DNA of 64,000 nucleotides from Xanthostigma xanthostigma (GCA_963575645.1 OY754472.1:29947401-30011400), one strand, 5' to 3'; counted from the stretch's first letter, positions 32,015 through 45,470 are shown. The notes: generated by a model not told the origin, from the letters alone. Numbers and translations: made by a program.

Positions 32015-32935
32015 TGTTTTACTTTAATAAGGATTAATAACTAAATAACACCTATGTGGAGTTTGTGGCGAGACTATTTTTTAATGTAATTTCAACGGAC
32101 GGACAGACAGACTGGAATCGGCTCCTTCAGCTTCATATCCAGTGACGCCAATGAATATGTACGAGACAACTGTACTGTATTTTTGAAATCGTATAAACAC
32201 GAGTTTTAACTTTTAATCTTGTTCCTTTGTTTGGTTTCGGGTGACGGATTATCCGTATGATTAAAAAGGCTAATATGAGAACTTATATAACTATAACTTG
32301 TCTAAACTGTTAAAGTAGTGTTTCATTACAAAGTGAAACTCGCTCGGGGGAGTTTGAGAAGTTTCAGAACTGTCGACTTTTTATACACGTATATACCTAT
32401 TATATAAGTACTCGGTGTAGACTTGTACTCTGGAAGCAGACTAATCTTGGTAATATTTTTCTTGTGAATTTAGCATTTCGGATGTTTTTTTCTTGTAAAG
32501 ATCGTAGTGTGATGAAATTTGAAAAGTAATGCTTTAAGTTAGGGTACTAAATGACAAGTCTTATCAGATGTTGGTACAAAAATATTACCAGTTTATGTAT
32601 CATAAATTGCGATGCATTATTTTATGTACGAGGTATGACATTATGTTAAGACGAGCGGCCAGTGAGTTTTAAGTCACACGGGTGATAAATAATAGCATTA
32701 CGTTTGAGATACATATTACATTTTTTGCACGGACCTGTTATAAAATAGCTGATTTTCAGTTCATAATAAGTATTGGTATATTACGAGTATCTCACAGTTG
32801 AGTGTTCGATCATATTAGAATCTATTTGGATTGTTTACGAAGTCTATATTACTGTGTATTTAATTAATAAATTGATAACGTTTTTCTCGAATATTTTCTT
32901 ATGTAACCTTAAGAAAGTTTTATATGAATTAAAGA
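32014..32935. other. Unannotated region with dispersed fragments
   Basis: The block around 32655-32770 (CAGTGAGTTTT, TTTTTGCACGGACC, TATAAAATAGCTG) recurs at about 58590-58680, and 32855-32925 recurs at 9218-9290. Both are low-copy dispersed repeats with unknown ends. Confidence 0.4.
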
Positions 32936-33358
32936 CAGTGCTGGATTAACATATAAGCAAAATAAGCAATTGCTTAGGGCATCACGTCTCAGGGGGCACC
33001 AAAAAAGAAAAATACCTCACTAGACCATGTTAACAATTTTTTTTTCTTTCTGTCAAATTCTCAAAAGTTTGATGTAGTTACTGATAAAACACTGTCTTAG
33101 GAAGTATAGAAGTTAAAAATTTTATTTTGGAAAATAAAAACGATTTTTTTAACTTAAAGTTTTGTAACTTATTTCAATTAATTGTATAAAAATTTCTAAG
33201 GATCGATTTTGTAGACAGTCAAATTTTCAATGAGAGGATTGTTTGTAAAATTAAATTTTTTCCCTAAAATTCTATGCTTTTTAACTTTTTTTTATCAATT
33301 TTAAACTTATTACATTCACAATTTGAAATGCTTAAGGCATCAAGGAGTCTTGGCACTG
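32936..33358. mobile_element. hAT non-autonomous element
   Basis: Ends CAGTGCTGGATTAAC and, on the other strand, CAGTGCCAAGACTCC, flanked by ATTAAAGA and ATTAAAGG, a 7/8 matching target octamer. A truncated relative lies at 16847-17011. No transposase. Confidence 0.75.
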
Positions 33359-34094
33359 ATTAAAGGGAAAGAATGGAGATTTCGAAAATGTAAAAAAATG
33401 TTACTAAGTATTTGAAAAAAAATGCATGTACACTGTAGGTTGTGTTTGTGGTTTGTGGTACAAAAAAATGTACATCACCAGTTTCCAATAAGCTAGGAAA
33501 GTATCTTTTGACTCGCGACCTTTGCGCCCTCTCCTGTTTTTTTTTTTTTATTCTGGTTCAGTCAAAACCTTATAATGTCATATGTTATTTTATATGCATT
33601 TTAATAAGGATTAATTGTTGAATAAAATGGAAATAAAGCTATCAAATTGGAAGTTCTGTGTTGTTGATTGTAGATTAGATTAGATCTGAATAAATGAGGG
33701 TGTGAGGCGCGCCTCGTCAACACCGCGACCTTAGTAGATGTATTGTGTAGCCCTGACTTGTTTATTCCTGAGTGAGGTTAAGGCTTTTGATAAAGTCTAG
33801 AATGGTTCTGGAGTCTGGAATCTGTATCCCAAACCTGGTCAGGCGTTGGGAATGGGTTTGTTGATTATAAAAATACACCAACTAAAAATCCACAATACAA
33901 TTCTACCGTTTTCCTGGATTTTCTTATGAATTAGAGAGGAAAAAAATGGATTGCAGTACGTTGTCGAGGGTAATTAAATTTTATTTTACGTCTGTAATCA
34001 TTATTAAATACATGAAAAATATCATAATTGTTATTTTGTTAATAAAAATAAAATTTAAAATACTTGAGATAAAAAATACATATATATCATTTAT
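33359..34094. other. Unannotated region
   Basis: Contains a short palindrome GAGGCGCGCCTC near 33705. Otherwise AT-rich without recognisable features. Confidence 0.4.
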
Positions 34095-34096
34095 TA

Positions 34097-35253
34097 GTCA
34101 GAGTGCCCGTCGGCAAAAATTTTATTGATACATACTCTCTCCAAACTTTGTATATGGCTTCATTAGGCCTAGTCTGACACCTATTTCCTCTATGACTTTT
34201 CTTGATTTTGGGGCGTTTTCCCTATAAAGTTTCCTAAACATGTCGTTTTGACGACATGTAAAAATTTATACATACTGTTTGGTTTTTTAATTGGATAGCT
34301 TAAAAACTTCAATCAAAACGCTAAAATAATGTTCTCTGACAAATAACATATTGAGCCATTTAAAATGTCTGACACCTCGAATATGTCGAAAAAACGACCA
34401 TAAGAAAATTTATGAATAACCAGCTGATTTTTTCAGTATCTTATATTTGAACACTGCAAAATCAAATAGTCATATTGTCTGACGGGGATAGTTTTCCTAT
34501 TTTCCAGTCTGACGCGTCAAAGTTGTCGATTTCATGACTATAAAAAAATTTATGAATAACCAGCTCATTTTTTCAGTATCTTATATTTGAACACTGCAAA
34601 ATCAAATTTTCATATTGTCTGACGGGGATAGTTTTCCTATTTTCCAGCTGGTTATTGATATTTTTTTTTTTTTAGAGTCATGAAATCGACAACTTTGACG
34701 CGTCAGACTGGAAAATAGGAAAACTATCCCCGTCAGACAATATGAAAATTTGATTTTGCAGTGTTCAAATATAAGATACTGAAAAAATCAGCTTGGTATT
34801 CATAAATTTTTTTATAGTCATGAAATCGACAACTTTGACGCGTCAGACTGGAAAATAGGAAAACTATTCCCGTCAGACAATATGACTATTTGATTTTGCA
34901 GTGTTCAAATATGATACTGAAAAAATCAGCTGGTTATTCATAAATTTTCTTATAGTCGTTTTTTCGACATATTCGAGGTGTCAGACATTTTAAATGGCTC
35001 ATGTTATTTGTCAGAGAACATTATTTTAGCGTTTTGGTTGAAGTTTTTAAGCTATCCAATTAAAAAACCAAACAGTATGTATAAATTTTTTCATGTCGTC
35101 AAAACGACATGTTTAGGAAACTTTATAGGGAAAACGCCCCAAAATCAAGAAAAGTCATAGAGGAAATAGGTGTCAGACTAGGCCTAATGAAGCCATATAC
35201 AAAGTTTGGAGAGAGTATGTATCAATAAAATTTTTGCCGACGGGCACTCTGAC
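34097..35253. mobile_element. Large TA-flanked fold-back element
   Basis: Inverted arms of about 570 bp start GTCAGAGTGCCCGTCGG and are bordered by TA on both sides, a Tc1/mariner-type target. Both arms contain a duplicated block of about 150 bp, and the word GTCTGAC occurs repeatedly (for example 34167, 34367, 34476, 34506), echoing the first bases of the terminus. A CATGTCGTTTTGACGACATG palindrome sits in each arm. No transposase, so it would need one in trans. Confidence 0.8.
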
Positions 35254-35742
35254 TATATGTACCTAGTTTTTTTACTGACATTGTGCGTAAATATTTTTTA
35301 TGGTTAAGAATAAGCTGGTTTCCATGTGTTTGTAAGTTTTGAGTGAACCAGATTTTAAAAAATCAAGCAAAGATCGCATGTCAAAGATACTTTCCTAGCG
35401 TATAGTATCTAAATCTCGATTTGAATAAAAAAACTATTTAAACTTTTTTTGTATCTTTAAGTAGGATACACGAATTATTCACTGGTATACCACTTTCGGC
35501 GAACACACTGTATAATATTATACACATCAAAAAACGTAAGATCTCTTCCTATTTGTATATATATTAGTGATACTGGTGATACGTATAGATATTTTAATTT
35601 CTTTAAAATTGTAAAAATAGCAAACGAGTGAGTCAAATGTCAATCAGACGTGCAATTGTTTGTATAAGACGCGTATCACCGCATTCGATGGCAGCAGGCT
35701 GTGGCAGCCGTCGCATATAACTGACTAATCGCATCATTAATA

Positions 35743-37181
35743 GTCCGGGAGCTGTCGATCTAAAAAGCCCCCTCATATGTGCATACACTTTTTTTTATGT
35801 AAATTAATAGTTTAAAAGTATATAAACAAGAAACGCTTGGTTTGCGTTGATTTAAATAGCCGAAAAAATGTTTAAAAAAATTAATTATAAAAAAATGACA
35901 TTAATGTTTCTCCTACATCACGGATATTGGTTGCTAGCATCTAATTTTACAAAAAATTTCGTGCTTTTTAAGAAAACATTCGCGCAAACCAATTTTTTTT
36001 GCCGAGAGAGTCAGGCAACCCTCTTAAAGTTTGTGATGAGGGAGAAAATTTCACCGTCATTCGTAACATAATTTTTTTTTTTTTTCATTTTATTCGTTTT
36101 AATGTGAATTTTAAGAATATGTAGGTTTGCGGGCTCTAAAATTGCCGGAAATACTCCGCAAACCAGTTTTAAATGCGCTAGCTCCAAGCTTATTTTCCAC
36201 TAGTAATATTTAAATCAATAAATTTATATTAAAATAAATGTTTTTTGTAGAACTACTGTTGTTCCACAATTATTATAATCTTGTTTGTTATATTAATATT
36301 GATTTTGTTTCTTACAAAATTTAATTTTTCTTTTTTTTTTATACATGATACAGTTGCTGCAGTGGAATAACTTATAGAAATTTTTCTCTTTCTTTCTTCT
36401 GTACGCTTGAAATTTACCTGCATCTGCTATAGGGTATACATAATACTTTAAGACAGAGAAGAAGATATAGAACCAAGAGAAAACAATCGATGGAATATTG
36501 ATGATATTGATCTCGATTGTTGATAATAAATAAATTATGTTGGAGCATAAACTCGTGTCAATTATTTTAAATTTATTTGACTATTTAAACTGTCTAAAAA
36601 AAAAATCCCTATTTTTCCTATGATCATATATATCCTTTCATAATTATAAATCTAAAAAAAAATTCAATATTTAATTTTATATAACATTTATTTTAATATA
36701 AATTTATTGATTTAAATATTACTAGTGGAAAATAAGCTTGGAGCTAGCGCATTTAAAACTGGTTTGCGGAGTATTTCCGGCAATTTTAGAGCCCGCAAAC
36801 CTACATATTCTTAAAATTCACATTAAAACGAATAAAATGAAAAAAAAAAAATTATGTTACGAATGACGGTGAAATTTTCTCCCTCATCACAAACTTTAAG
36901 AGGGTTGCCTGACTCTCTCGGCAAAAAAAATTGGTTTGCGCGAATGTTTTCTTAAAAAGCACGAAATTTTTTGTAAAATTAGATGCTAGCAACCAATATC
37001 CGTGATGTAGGAGAAACATTAATGTCATTTTTTTATAATTAATTTTTTTAAACATTTTTTCGGCTATTTAAATCAACGCAAACCAAGCGTTTCTTGCTTA
37101 TATACTTTTAAACTATTAATTTACATAAAAAAAATTGCATGCACAATATGAGGGGGCTTTTTAGATCGACAGCTCCCGGAC
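35743..37181. mobile_element. Large long-TIR element with near-identical 500-bp arms
   Basis: Starts GTCCGGGAGCTGTCGATC and ends in its complement, bordered by TA on both sides. The arms of about 500 bp are nearly identical; the same 67-codon frame appears in both (35868-36071 and 36852-37055) simply because the arms match. Each arm has several GGTTTGCG/CGCAAACC words in opposing orientations. The 440-bp centre is AT-rich and non-coding. Confidence 0.8.
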
Positions 37182-40100
37182 TATAATCAGTGTAAAGACC
37201 GAATTCCAGTCGTCTATTCAAGTACCTACATACCTAACGCCCGCCGTTGACTGCTGACGAGAAAAAAAAAAGTTAGAGCACTTGCGTCATTCAGTTACAT
37301 TTAATTTCACGAAGCGTCCCCGTTAAATGTGCTTCGATATATTATAATATCGTTAGATGAAATTATTGATTTCGACTATAGTATAACGAATACATATTAT
37401 AGTAGAATCTCCGTCAGTATACCTAAATCGCGCCGACGAGCTGCGCGCGTTGTGTTAGCTTGCAGAGCGATCAGACACGCCCATTCTGTTTTCTATCCAA
37501 CACAATAGTAGCATGTTGGATGACTGTCGCCTACACCAAACACGATTGTAATTGGCTGGGGACGCCAAAATCATAATGTAATATCATAATATGGTTGAAA
37601 ACCACACCCAATCTGTCCTTTTTAATGCCAAACATTATATATTTGTGAGTTTTTTTTTAACTAATTTATGTCAAACGCTGGAGAGAGGAGGTGCCATTAT
37701 TTCAAGTTTCTGCCTCGGTTCGAAAAAATCGTAGATCCGGGGCTGATAACAAACGAAACCGTATTTCCCGTTTCTTCAGAGCTACCATTGAACCATTGAA
37801 GTCCGATCTTAAATCTTTAGTTTTCACGAATTCTTTTTAACCAAACACCATTCTAAAAAAACAACAACTTAAAGTTGAAAGCCAGGAGGACAGTGACCTG
37901 TCGGTAATCCCTGTATGCATCTTCCCACGCCTTAAATCCGGTCCTGGCTGTACCTACTTACAGTGTAAGGCTGTTAAGCTGTTTCTTTTGGCCTCAACAG
38001 CTGATGCTTGTGTCACAACACATATTATTTTTGTCAAGTTTCTCAACGTTTATATTTCTGTACCGGAATTGCAGCCGCATTCAAATATTCCAATATGAAT
38101 GCTAAAAAGTTTACGTGTTTTGTAATAAATCTATTTACACGGAAACGTTTATTTAATTAAGGAATTCGATTTTTTTCAAAAATACTTGTATATAAAATGG
38201 ACCAAATATTTTCGGTTGGAATTTACTTGGTAGTGTTTTTTTAATGTTTGGAGTTTTTGTTTCTTCAGAAAAATTGGTAAACATAAAAGATCAATAAGTA
38301 TCAAGTAATCCCATATTTTGTTGTTTTTAAAAACGAAACCCGAAATAAGATCACTCTCGTGTCTGTCTGTTTGTCACATATTATTTATACATCGATGTCC
38401 TCGATGTATATTGTATTCGTAATAATCCTGTATGATTTCCTATGTCGTATGTTTCCTCGAGTAGCTGAAATCTGTTTTCGACGAAATTTTGGACACAGAT
38501 GCGTTCCCATCATGTCAAGAGCCTTGGTAAGTTAAATTTATGTAACTAAAAAATTAGTGTCCTTTTGGCCATATTTTGTATAAAAAAATATTGCTAACTA
38601 TCTGCATTTGACCGTAATAAATTAATTTCTGTTGGCTTGCTAAAAAAACATTTTTTTGTTATTCACATATTATCTGTCTAAATCATTTTCTAATTTTCAC
38701 GAAATTTGCTTAAAACTCTAAAAATTCGATTTTTATTTGTAAATAACATAATTTCCAATGCTATAAATACGTTAAAAATACCTTTTTTGCATAATTTTGG
38801 AGAATTTTAGATAATTTAATATTTCAACCGTTAGTCACTTGTTTTCTCTGATCTGCTGGAAAGTTGAAAGGTACATGTATAGTGTGTACAGTTAGATGAC
38901 CCAATTGCGGACGTATAGCGCAAATAAACAAATTGCGATTTTGGGGGTTAATATCGGGGAACAAAGTAGAAGCTTAAAAAGAATATATTTTTCAAGGGCA
39001 TCATGTGACATATCAAACGAAAGGACTCGTTATGAAAAATACGAAATATATTTTTTTTATAATTTTAAAATGCATAGTTTAAAAGATATTAAAAAAAATA
39101 TACGAAAACTGTGCATCTCCAAAACTACTGAGCCTAAATTTTTGAAAAAAAAAAGATAAGATATGGGGTCTCAGTTACAGGAAAACGAAAAGCCTAAATT
39201 TTAAAGTGGAACCCTCTTCACGCGAGTTTGACCGTTTTTTTTTTCAATTTCCTGCTTCAATTTATTTAAAAATGTACTTACATCACAGATATGTGTGTAC
39301 ACGCGAAAAATTTTCTCGCATTTTATTGATTTGCCTTTTGAGTTAGAGACTGAAAACTTTTGGGGGTTGTTTAAATTAATAGGGGGACACAAACTGACAT
39401 AAATGTCGAATCGTTGCGCCGCTCCAGGCACACGGAACCTTGTAATTTTAAGAAGCAAGTATATTTTTTCGAAGGTTTAGAAAAATGATCCTATATTCAG
39501 CATTTTTCGTGAAGTACTAGGCTAAAGTGAATCGTTTTTTAAATATATGAGGTCAAAAATCAAATAGAGAAATAACTGCATATAAGTAGCCAACAAACAA
39601 CGTCATACATAAGTGCAAAATCAATTTTTTTAAGTAATTCAAATGCTTGGACTACAGCAGAAAATGGCAGATCGTCATTAATACCTACAAAGTTACTTGA
39701 AGGATATACAAAAGCACTAGTGTTGATTTAAAGTATTTATACAAAAAATTTAAATGGATACAATGTTGTTATTGTTTCGAAAAGGATAATCTTTAATGCA
39801 TTTCACATGAGTTGATGTTGAATTTATAACCTTATGTATTGATTTTAATGTTTAATAATAATAAACATTTGATGCTTTGACGTCAGTAAATTTCTTGTTA
39901 AGTGCAGAATAAAATCGCGGTTAGAACGATGAGTGAAGTGTTCGGAGGATACATAAATTATAAATTGTATTTTTAATTTCATATGAAAAAAAAGATCCTC
40001 CAATGAAATATGTCAGATAAATAAAGTTTTTTCGATAATTTTCTTGCCGAGAGGAAATGAACTCAAAATTCGATACCAATTACTTATACATGATTCACTA

Positions 40101-40374
40101 AAAGTTTTCTTTAAAAAATACTATGTATTGAGAAATGCATTGAAAAAACTACATTTCAACAAAAATGGTAAAACAGAAAAATTTCACTGTTCGCGATTTT
40201 TAATTACGATTTTAGGAGAACGTTATTATGACCTCAACTCAATCTAAAAAAATGGCTTCATTTTATAAGACATAATCTCCCCTTTTCAAACAGATACAGT
40301 TTGAATCGATTTTCTTGCAAAATCTAACTTGATATAACTCTGCTGTTACGCAAAATGAATATTTTTATAAACTA
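37182..40374. other. Long stretch without recognised genes
   Basis: hAT-like terminal phrases (CAGCCCCGGATCTACG near 37743 and CCAGGACCGGATTTAAG near 37935, both on the minus strand) hint at decayed hAT ends. The remainder is AT-rich. Frames of 67-87 codons in 38896-40250 are lysine/asparagine-rich with no domain. Confidence 0.4.
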
Positions 40375-40612
40375 CTAGCGGCCCAATCCGACGTCGCCCG
40401 AATTTGTAGATTGCCACCATGTTTTCGTCGATTTACTGTGTAAAATTGGTCTTCATGAAAAGTATTTTTATTTTAACGCAATAATATAATAGCCTATGCC
40501 CTATGCCCATTCTGAATATTGCTGAAACATTTTTGAAATCGGATAAGAAGTTTCGGAGATTACCTCCTACATCCAAACTTAAAAACTTTGCCTCTTTTTT
40601 ATGTTTTAATAT
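40375..40612 (-). mobile_element. Helitron family H, copy 1
   Basis: The minus-strand 3' end reads CGACGTCGGATTGGGCCG then CTAG and T. The 5' part has GGATGTAGGAGGTAATCTCC. Shared in order with 61334-61550. Confidence 0.65.
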
Positions 40613-41640
40613 GCTTGACTTTTTTTCGAATAACGGTTTTATAAAACTAAACAACAAAGTGTGCTTAAAGCGGCACATAAATTTAATTAATAATTGCAGT
40701 ATAAAAAAAGAATTGAACTATTAGAAGTATTATAATTAATTTAATATTTCGTAATTGCACAACAACGGTTTTAAATTTTTAATTAGCATCTAACATGCTT
40801 CACGCTTACAGTACCAGCCAGAAAGTACAAAGAATACTAAAATATGTATTTTATTTATAAACCGAACAAACAAAAATATCTTTTAAATTATGCATTTTAA
40901 AATCATAAAAATCATCTGGAAGATAGTTCCTGTTAAACAGGAAAATAATCAGAAAAATATGTTTATAAATGCGGAAGATATGAGGTAACATACCTATTGA
41001 AAATAAAGCAATCTTTTTTAAAATGATTTTGAAACGATAGGGTCCAGTTAAAAAAAATATGGTACAAATCCTCGAACAGTTTGAACAAAACGGGGTCGAA
41101 TATTTTAAAATCGGTTAAGCCTCTCGAAAAGCTACAAATAAACAAAAAATAATTGACCAATTGATAACCTCTTTTTTAAGTCGGCTAAAAACAAAGTGCT
41201 GCGTTAATTTTCAATTTTCTGGACAATAGTGTAATATTGTTGTACTGTTTTCCCTTTAATTAAATTTATTAAAATAATACCGCCGTTTGTTGAGATAAAC
41301 CTGTAAACAATGAGACAGGTTCCTGTGAAAGGCCACCCGTCCTTAAATCATCCTATAAATACAGTAACTAATTATTATTAATTATAACTATATAATTTTT
41401 GCTTGTAAATCTAATGATGTAACTTTTTGCAAACACTAATGATTTTTAATTGTAACAAGCCATAAAACATGAGAAATTAAATTGATCTAACTTCTACCAA
41501 TTCACACGACGAGTTTTCAGTTATATTTCCAGGAGAATGAATATTATTATTCTGCTTTCAGTGAGGGGTCGCGCATCCACCTGAACGCATTCAAAATTAA
41601 CGTTTCTTAGGATGTTTAAAGTTAACAATTATCTAATACT

Positions 41641-41885
41641 ATAGCGGCCCGGCCCGGTTTCACCTAGGTGCGATAGATATAATTCTGCTAAATGTATTTC
41701 GTTTGCGGCCCGACATCTGAACTAGTAGTTTTGAGCAAATTCTACCAGATTTGCTCCTGAACTAATATAGCTTTGAGCATATTCTGTCAGATGTTGCTAC
41801 TTGGTACTAAAACAGTTTTTTTTGTTTGCTTCTGAACTAATAGCTTTAAACAAATTTTATCGTGACACGATATATCTACTTTATA
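41641..41885 (-). mobile_element. Helitron family B, internally deleted
   Basis: The minus-strand 3' end has hairpin CACCTAGGTGAAACCGGG and a decayed CTAG. Two 40-bp units (GAACTARTAGYTTTGAGCA) follow. A junction near 41860 joins this to the 5' motif ATCGTGTCACGAT, so the middle is deleted. Confidence 0.7.
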
Positions 41886-42289
41886 CATATAAAAAATTAG
41901 AAAACTATCCTATAGTGCATTGATGGCGGACCTTTTTGAGTAGTGGGTCAAATTTTGTTAATTATTTTTTTCAGTACTAGCTCGTGGGCCACTAAGTCAG
42001 TGGCGTTATTTGTAAAGGGAGAGGGGGATGGTTAAATACTATTTTTTTTAGTTTGAACTTTTTTTTGGACGACACACGACGTTTTATGGCCATGCTGGTT
42101 ACAGCGTGTTTTTTCCTATAAGCATGATTTTGCCGAATTTCGGCTTTCGTCAAAAATCGCATTTTTTTAAAGGGTATGCCTTGAAAAAATTGCAAAAATC
42201 GTACTCTTTAATATACCTTTGAAATTGAGAATCCTTACAGAAAAAATACTCTGTATTCAATTCAAAAATTGAATGTGCCTTTGATTTCT

Positions 42290-42830
42290 TTGATTTCTTT
42301 TTCTCCGCTCACTTCTTCTAAACCATGCGCCGAACCTAAAAATGGTTTTCGATAGTAGAAAGAGCAATAAACGAGGAAGGTTTCTGTATATAATTTATAA
42401 ATATTTTTTACAAAATAACTGAACTACGACGGAATTTTAGCAAAGACTACATAGTTAAAATCAGAGTCTCTGACTGTCTTTGTCTTTTTCACCGGTCATT
42501 TCTTCTAAACCACGCACCGGATTTTGAAATGGTTTTCGCTAATAGAAAGATCAATATACGAGGAAGGTTTCTGTATACAATTTGTAAATATTTTTTCAAA
42601 ATGGCTGAAATACGACGGTATTTTGTCAAAGACTGCACAGTTAAAAACAAAGTCTCTGTCTTTTTCTCCGCTCTCTTCTACTAAACCACGCACCGGATTT
42701 TGAAATTGTTTTCGGTAATAGAAAGAGCGATAAACGAGGAAGGTTCATGAATATAATTTGTAAATATTTTTTACAAAATGGCTGAAATACGACGGTATTT
42801 TGTCAAAAACTGCATAATTTTTTTATGATG
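42290..42830. repeat. Three-unit tandem array
   Basis: A unit beginning CTTTTTCWCCGSTCWYTTCT recurs near 42297, 42485 and 42658 (spacings about 188 and 173 bp). Each has ACGAGGAAGGTT and CTGAAMTACGACGGWATTTT. Divergence between units shows an old array. Non-coding; the 62-codon minus-strand frame at 42505-42693 follows only one unit. Confidence 0.75.
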
Positions 42831-43984
42831 TTATCAATTATGTTATTTTTTTTATTATGTTACTCGTTTATGCTACTATGCTACTCAATTTGGCTACTCA
42901 ACCACATTAAAATCACTGAATGGATTTACATAACGATTATTAGGTATTAAATTTAAATTTGCGAAAATGCAGTTTTCTCATTTTTTGGATTTTTAAAATT
43001 TGTGAGTAAACTATATGGCCTACAGACGTCGTTCTCTGCTTAAATTAAAGCTAATTACATTTGCTACAATATATGTTCCTATGATATTTCCCTTAAAATG
43101 AGTATTTTCCCCGATATCGGGGTCAAAAATTGACCAAATCTTAAAATTTCACTTTGTTGAAAAAACTGGTCAATTTTTGGAAAGCTGTATCTCGGTAAGT
43201 ATTGAACCTACAGAGCTGGTTCTTGTCTCAGATTGTAGCAATTTTAGTCTACTTAAAAACGTATAAAAAATATTTTATAAAAAAATGCATAGTTTAAGAC
43301 CTATATTGAGAATACCAAAAAAAGTGACCTTTCCCCCCCTCCCCCACCGCCGGCTCGTGTCCCTCCCTCGGGGGCTTTTAGTATATTCATCTGGACACCT
43401 TTAGGAATAACTGTAGCAACTTTCAAAACTACACGAATTATTTGGTCTGAATTTCTTAATTTTCCCAGGCTATTGGTTAAAACTTATTTATATTAAATTA
43501 ACATGGATGGGACTCACTATACGAATTTTAAATTAATGTTAATAATCACAGTAGTTGATGCTCACATTTTTTATTTTTATTTCAACCTTAATTATGTATA
43601 TTTTTTTGTTTATTTTTTCTTATATTATTTTCTAAATAAAAAAAAAATAATGTTTTAAAAATAGTGTTATTAAACAAATTTACATTTAACGTTAATTGTT
43701 TTTCGTTTAAATTGGTGATGTAGTCAAGTTGCAACCATATTCATGCGTTACGTTTGCAAATAAACAGATATTAGCGACGAGTGGGATCATTAACATTAAT
43801 TATGACATATGATATTTTGTCAATATACACATAATTTCTAAAATAAATATAAATTATTCCGAAAGTGTTTTGCCATAATCTTCCCACTCTCTGACATTCA
43901 AAACTCGCGCGCCTTAAAGACCAACACCACAGCACGAACCAGAAAAGCATGTTCGTGAATGTATACTCGTGTTATTTAATGGAG
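42831..43984. other. Unannotated region
   Basis: AT-rich with a C-rich patch (43327-43380). The last 90 bp (GCATGTTCGTGAATG, CGTGTTATTTAATGG) match the repeat at 2430-2500. Confidence 0.4.
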
Positions 43985-44590
43985 TATCAGACATCCCTAC
44001 TAGTTTAGGTCGAAGTTCACTTTTCAACATTTTACAATGTCTTTTCGTTTTGAGGTCCCCCGAATCCAAAAAACATATTTTTGAAAAAAACTGCGTCTGT
44101 TAATTGTGTGTCTGTGAGCACGATATACGGGTCAAACGGACGAACAGATTGAAACCAAATTTTGGGAGGATGTTTGGGGAAAATCGGCGCATGCGCAGAA
44201 GAGATATATACTATAACGGTGTTTTTTTGTATAATAATGGTATACTTTTCATAACGGCGTATTATTCTGTTTATTTGTGCAAAAAAGTTTCGTTAAATTT
44301 TTTTTACTAAACTTCATAGTTTTGGAAATATTTTGAAAATAATAAAAAATCAGCTGTCCTTTTGCTTTGTAGATCTGTCAGAAATAAACTAGTTAAGCAT
44401 GCTTTGATTAATTTTTCCATTACGTGGAACATATTATGTAGGTAAACATGGCAACGAATAAACAACTATTGAATACTGGCCAATACCCGCGTCACCTCAC
44501 GCGATATCAGAAATTTTATTTTCTTTATTATACTATATCAAATTTCACAATTTTGAAGTTGGAATGGTCCCGTCGCCCAATTGGTTGGAA
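43985..44590 (-). mobile_element. Family D repeat, complement orientation
   Basis: The complement of 4393-5126, with better conserved TCTGCGCATGCGCCGATTTT and TTACCTACATAATATGTTCC segments. The CTAGT end lies at the left. A 68-codon frame at 44104-44310 is incidental. Confidence 0.55.
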
Positions 44591-45389
44591 TTTGTTTTAA
44601 TATATAGTAATGCGATTATTTTCGATCTTTCTGGGGCACCCCTTCCGTCATACCCCTGCCTAGTTACGACCTTGCTTTACCTGTTCACATTAAAATGAAA
44701 TATTAAGTGGAAAAGAAAAACTGCTGCCACCTTAGTTTTTAAAATAGAACACTAAAGACACGTTATCCAAATGGCCGTAATTCAACAATGTAAATTAACA
44801 GTTTTACCCATCGTCGATTTCTCAAAGGCAAAGTTTTACAACGATTTGGAAATGAACAGAAAAAAAAAGTATAAATCACTTCTCAGCCATTAGCCAGGAC
44901 GGAAGTTCTGTATTCGAAGATTCACACTTTTGCGTAGGTAGGTTTTTTTTCAGTCGAATTTGAATAACAAAACAGACGAATTTCTTTTCGCAAATTAAAT
45001 TTAATTAAAATGCCTACTGTTTTTACTTAACATAAATTAACGAAGCTGCAAAATAAAGAAAAGAAATACTTGTTTATTCAATTAAGAAACAAACATGTCA
45101 GGTATTTTAAAATTTTGCAATTGTGTCAGCATTACCTTCAGTTAAAATTTAGATGGTTCTACAGTCTGTCATTTTTTACAGATATTTTATAGTTTTAACG
45201 GGATTTTTTTGATATGCTGTCTGCCCACGTGCTATCGAAGAACGAGTATAAATTGGTTAAGTAGGAAAACTGCTTATCTGCTGTTTTTTAAAGACTCAGA
45301 TACTCTAGAAAAAATATGTTTTTACAAAGCTTTCTTTTAAAAATTAGTATAGCTAATATGACATTTTAATTAGAAAAACAACAAAGCTA

Positions 45390-45470
45390 AAGCATGTATC
45401 TTTTACGCATGCGTCGATTTTTCCCCAAAAAACAATAAGACTTGTGTGCCAAAAATTAATGATGTAGTTC
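45390..45470 (+). repeat. Family D fragment
   Basis: TTTACGCATGCGTCGATTTT followed by CCCCAAAAAACAATAAGAC matches the core of family D. Confidence 0.45.

Noticed and set aside
35868-37055. Two identical 67-codon frames on opposite strands
   Set aside because: They lie in the two near-identical arms of the 35743-37181 element; identity comes from the DNA repeat.
34097-37181. The two neighbouring large fold-backs as one composite transposon
   Set aside because: Their ends differ (GTCAGAGTG versus GTCCGGGAG) and each has its own TA flanks, so they are independent insertions.
38480-38527. Exon-like stretch between ACACAG and GTAAGTTA
   Set aside because: No pyrimidine tract before the AG, and the wording resembles common repeat sequence (GAAATTTTGGACACAGATG); no paralogous copy supports it.
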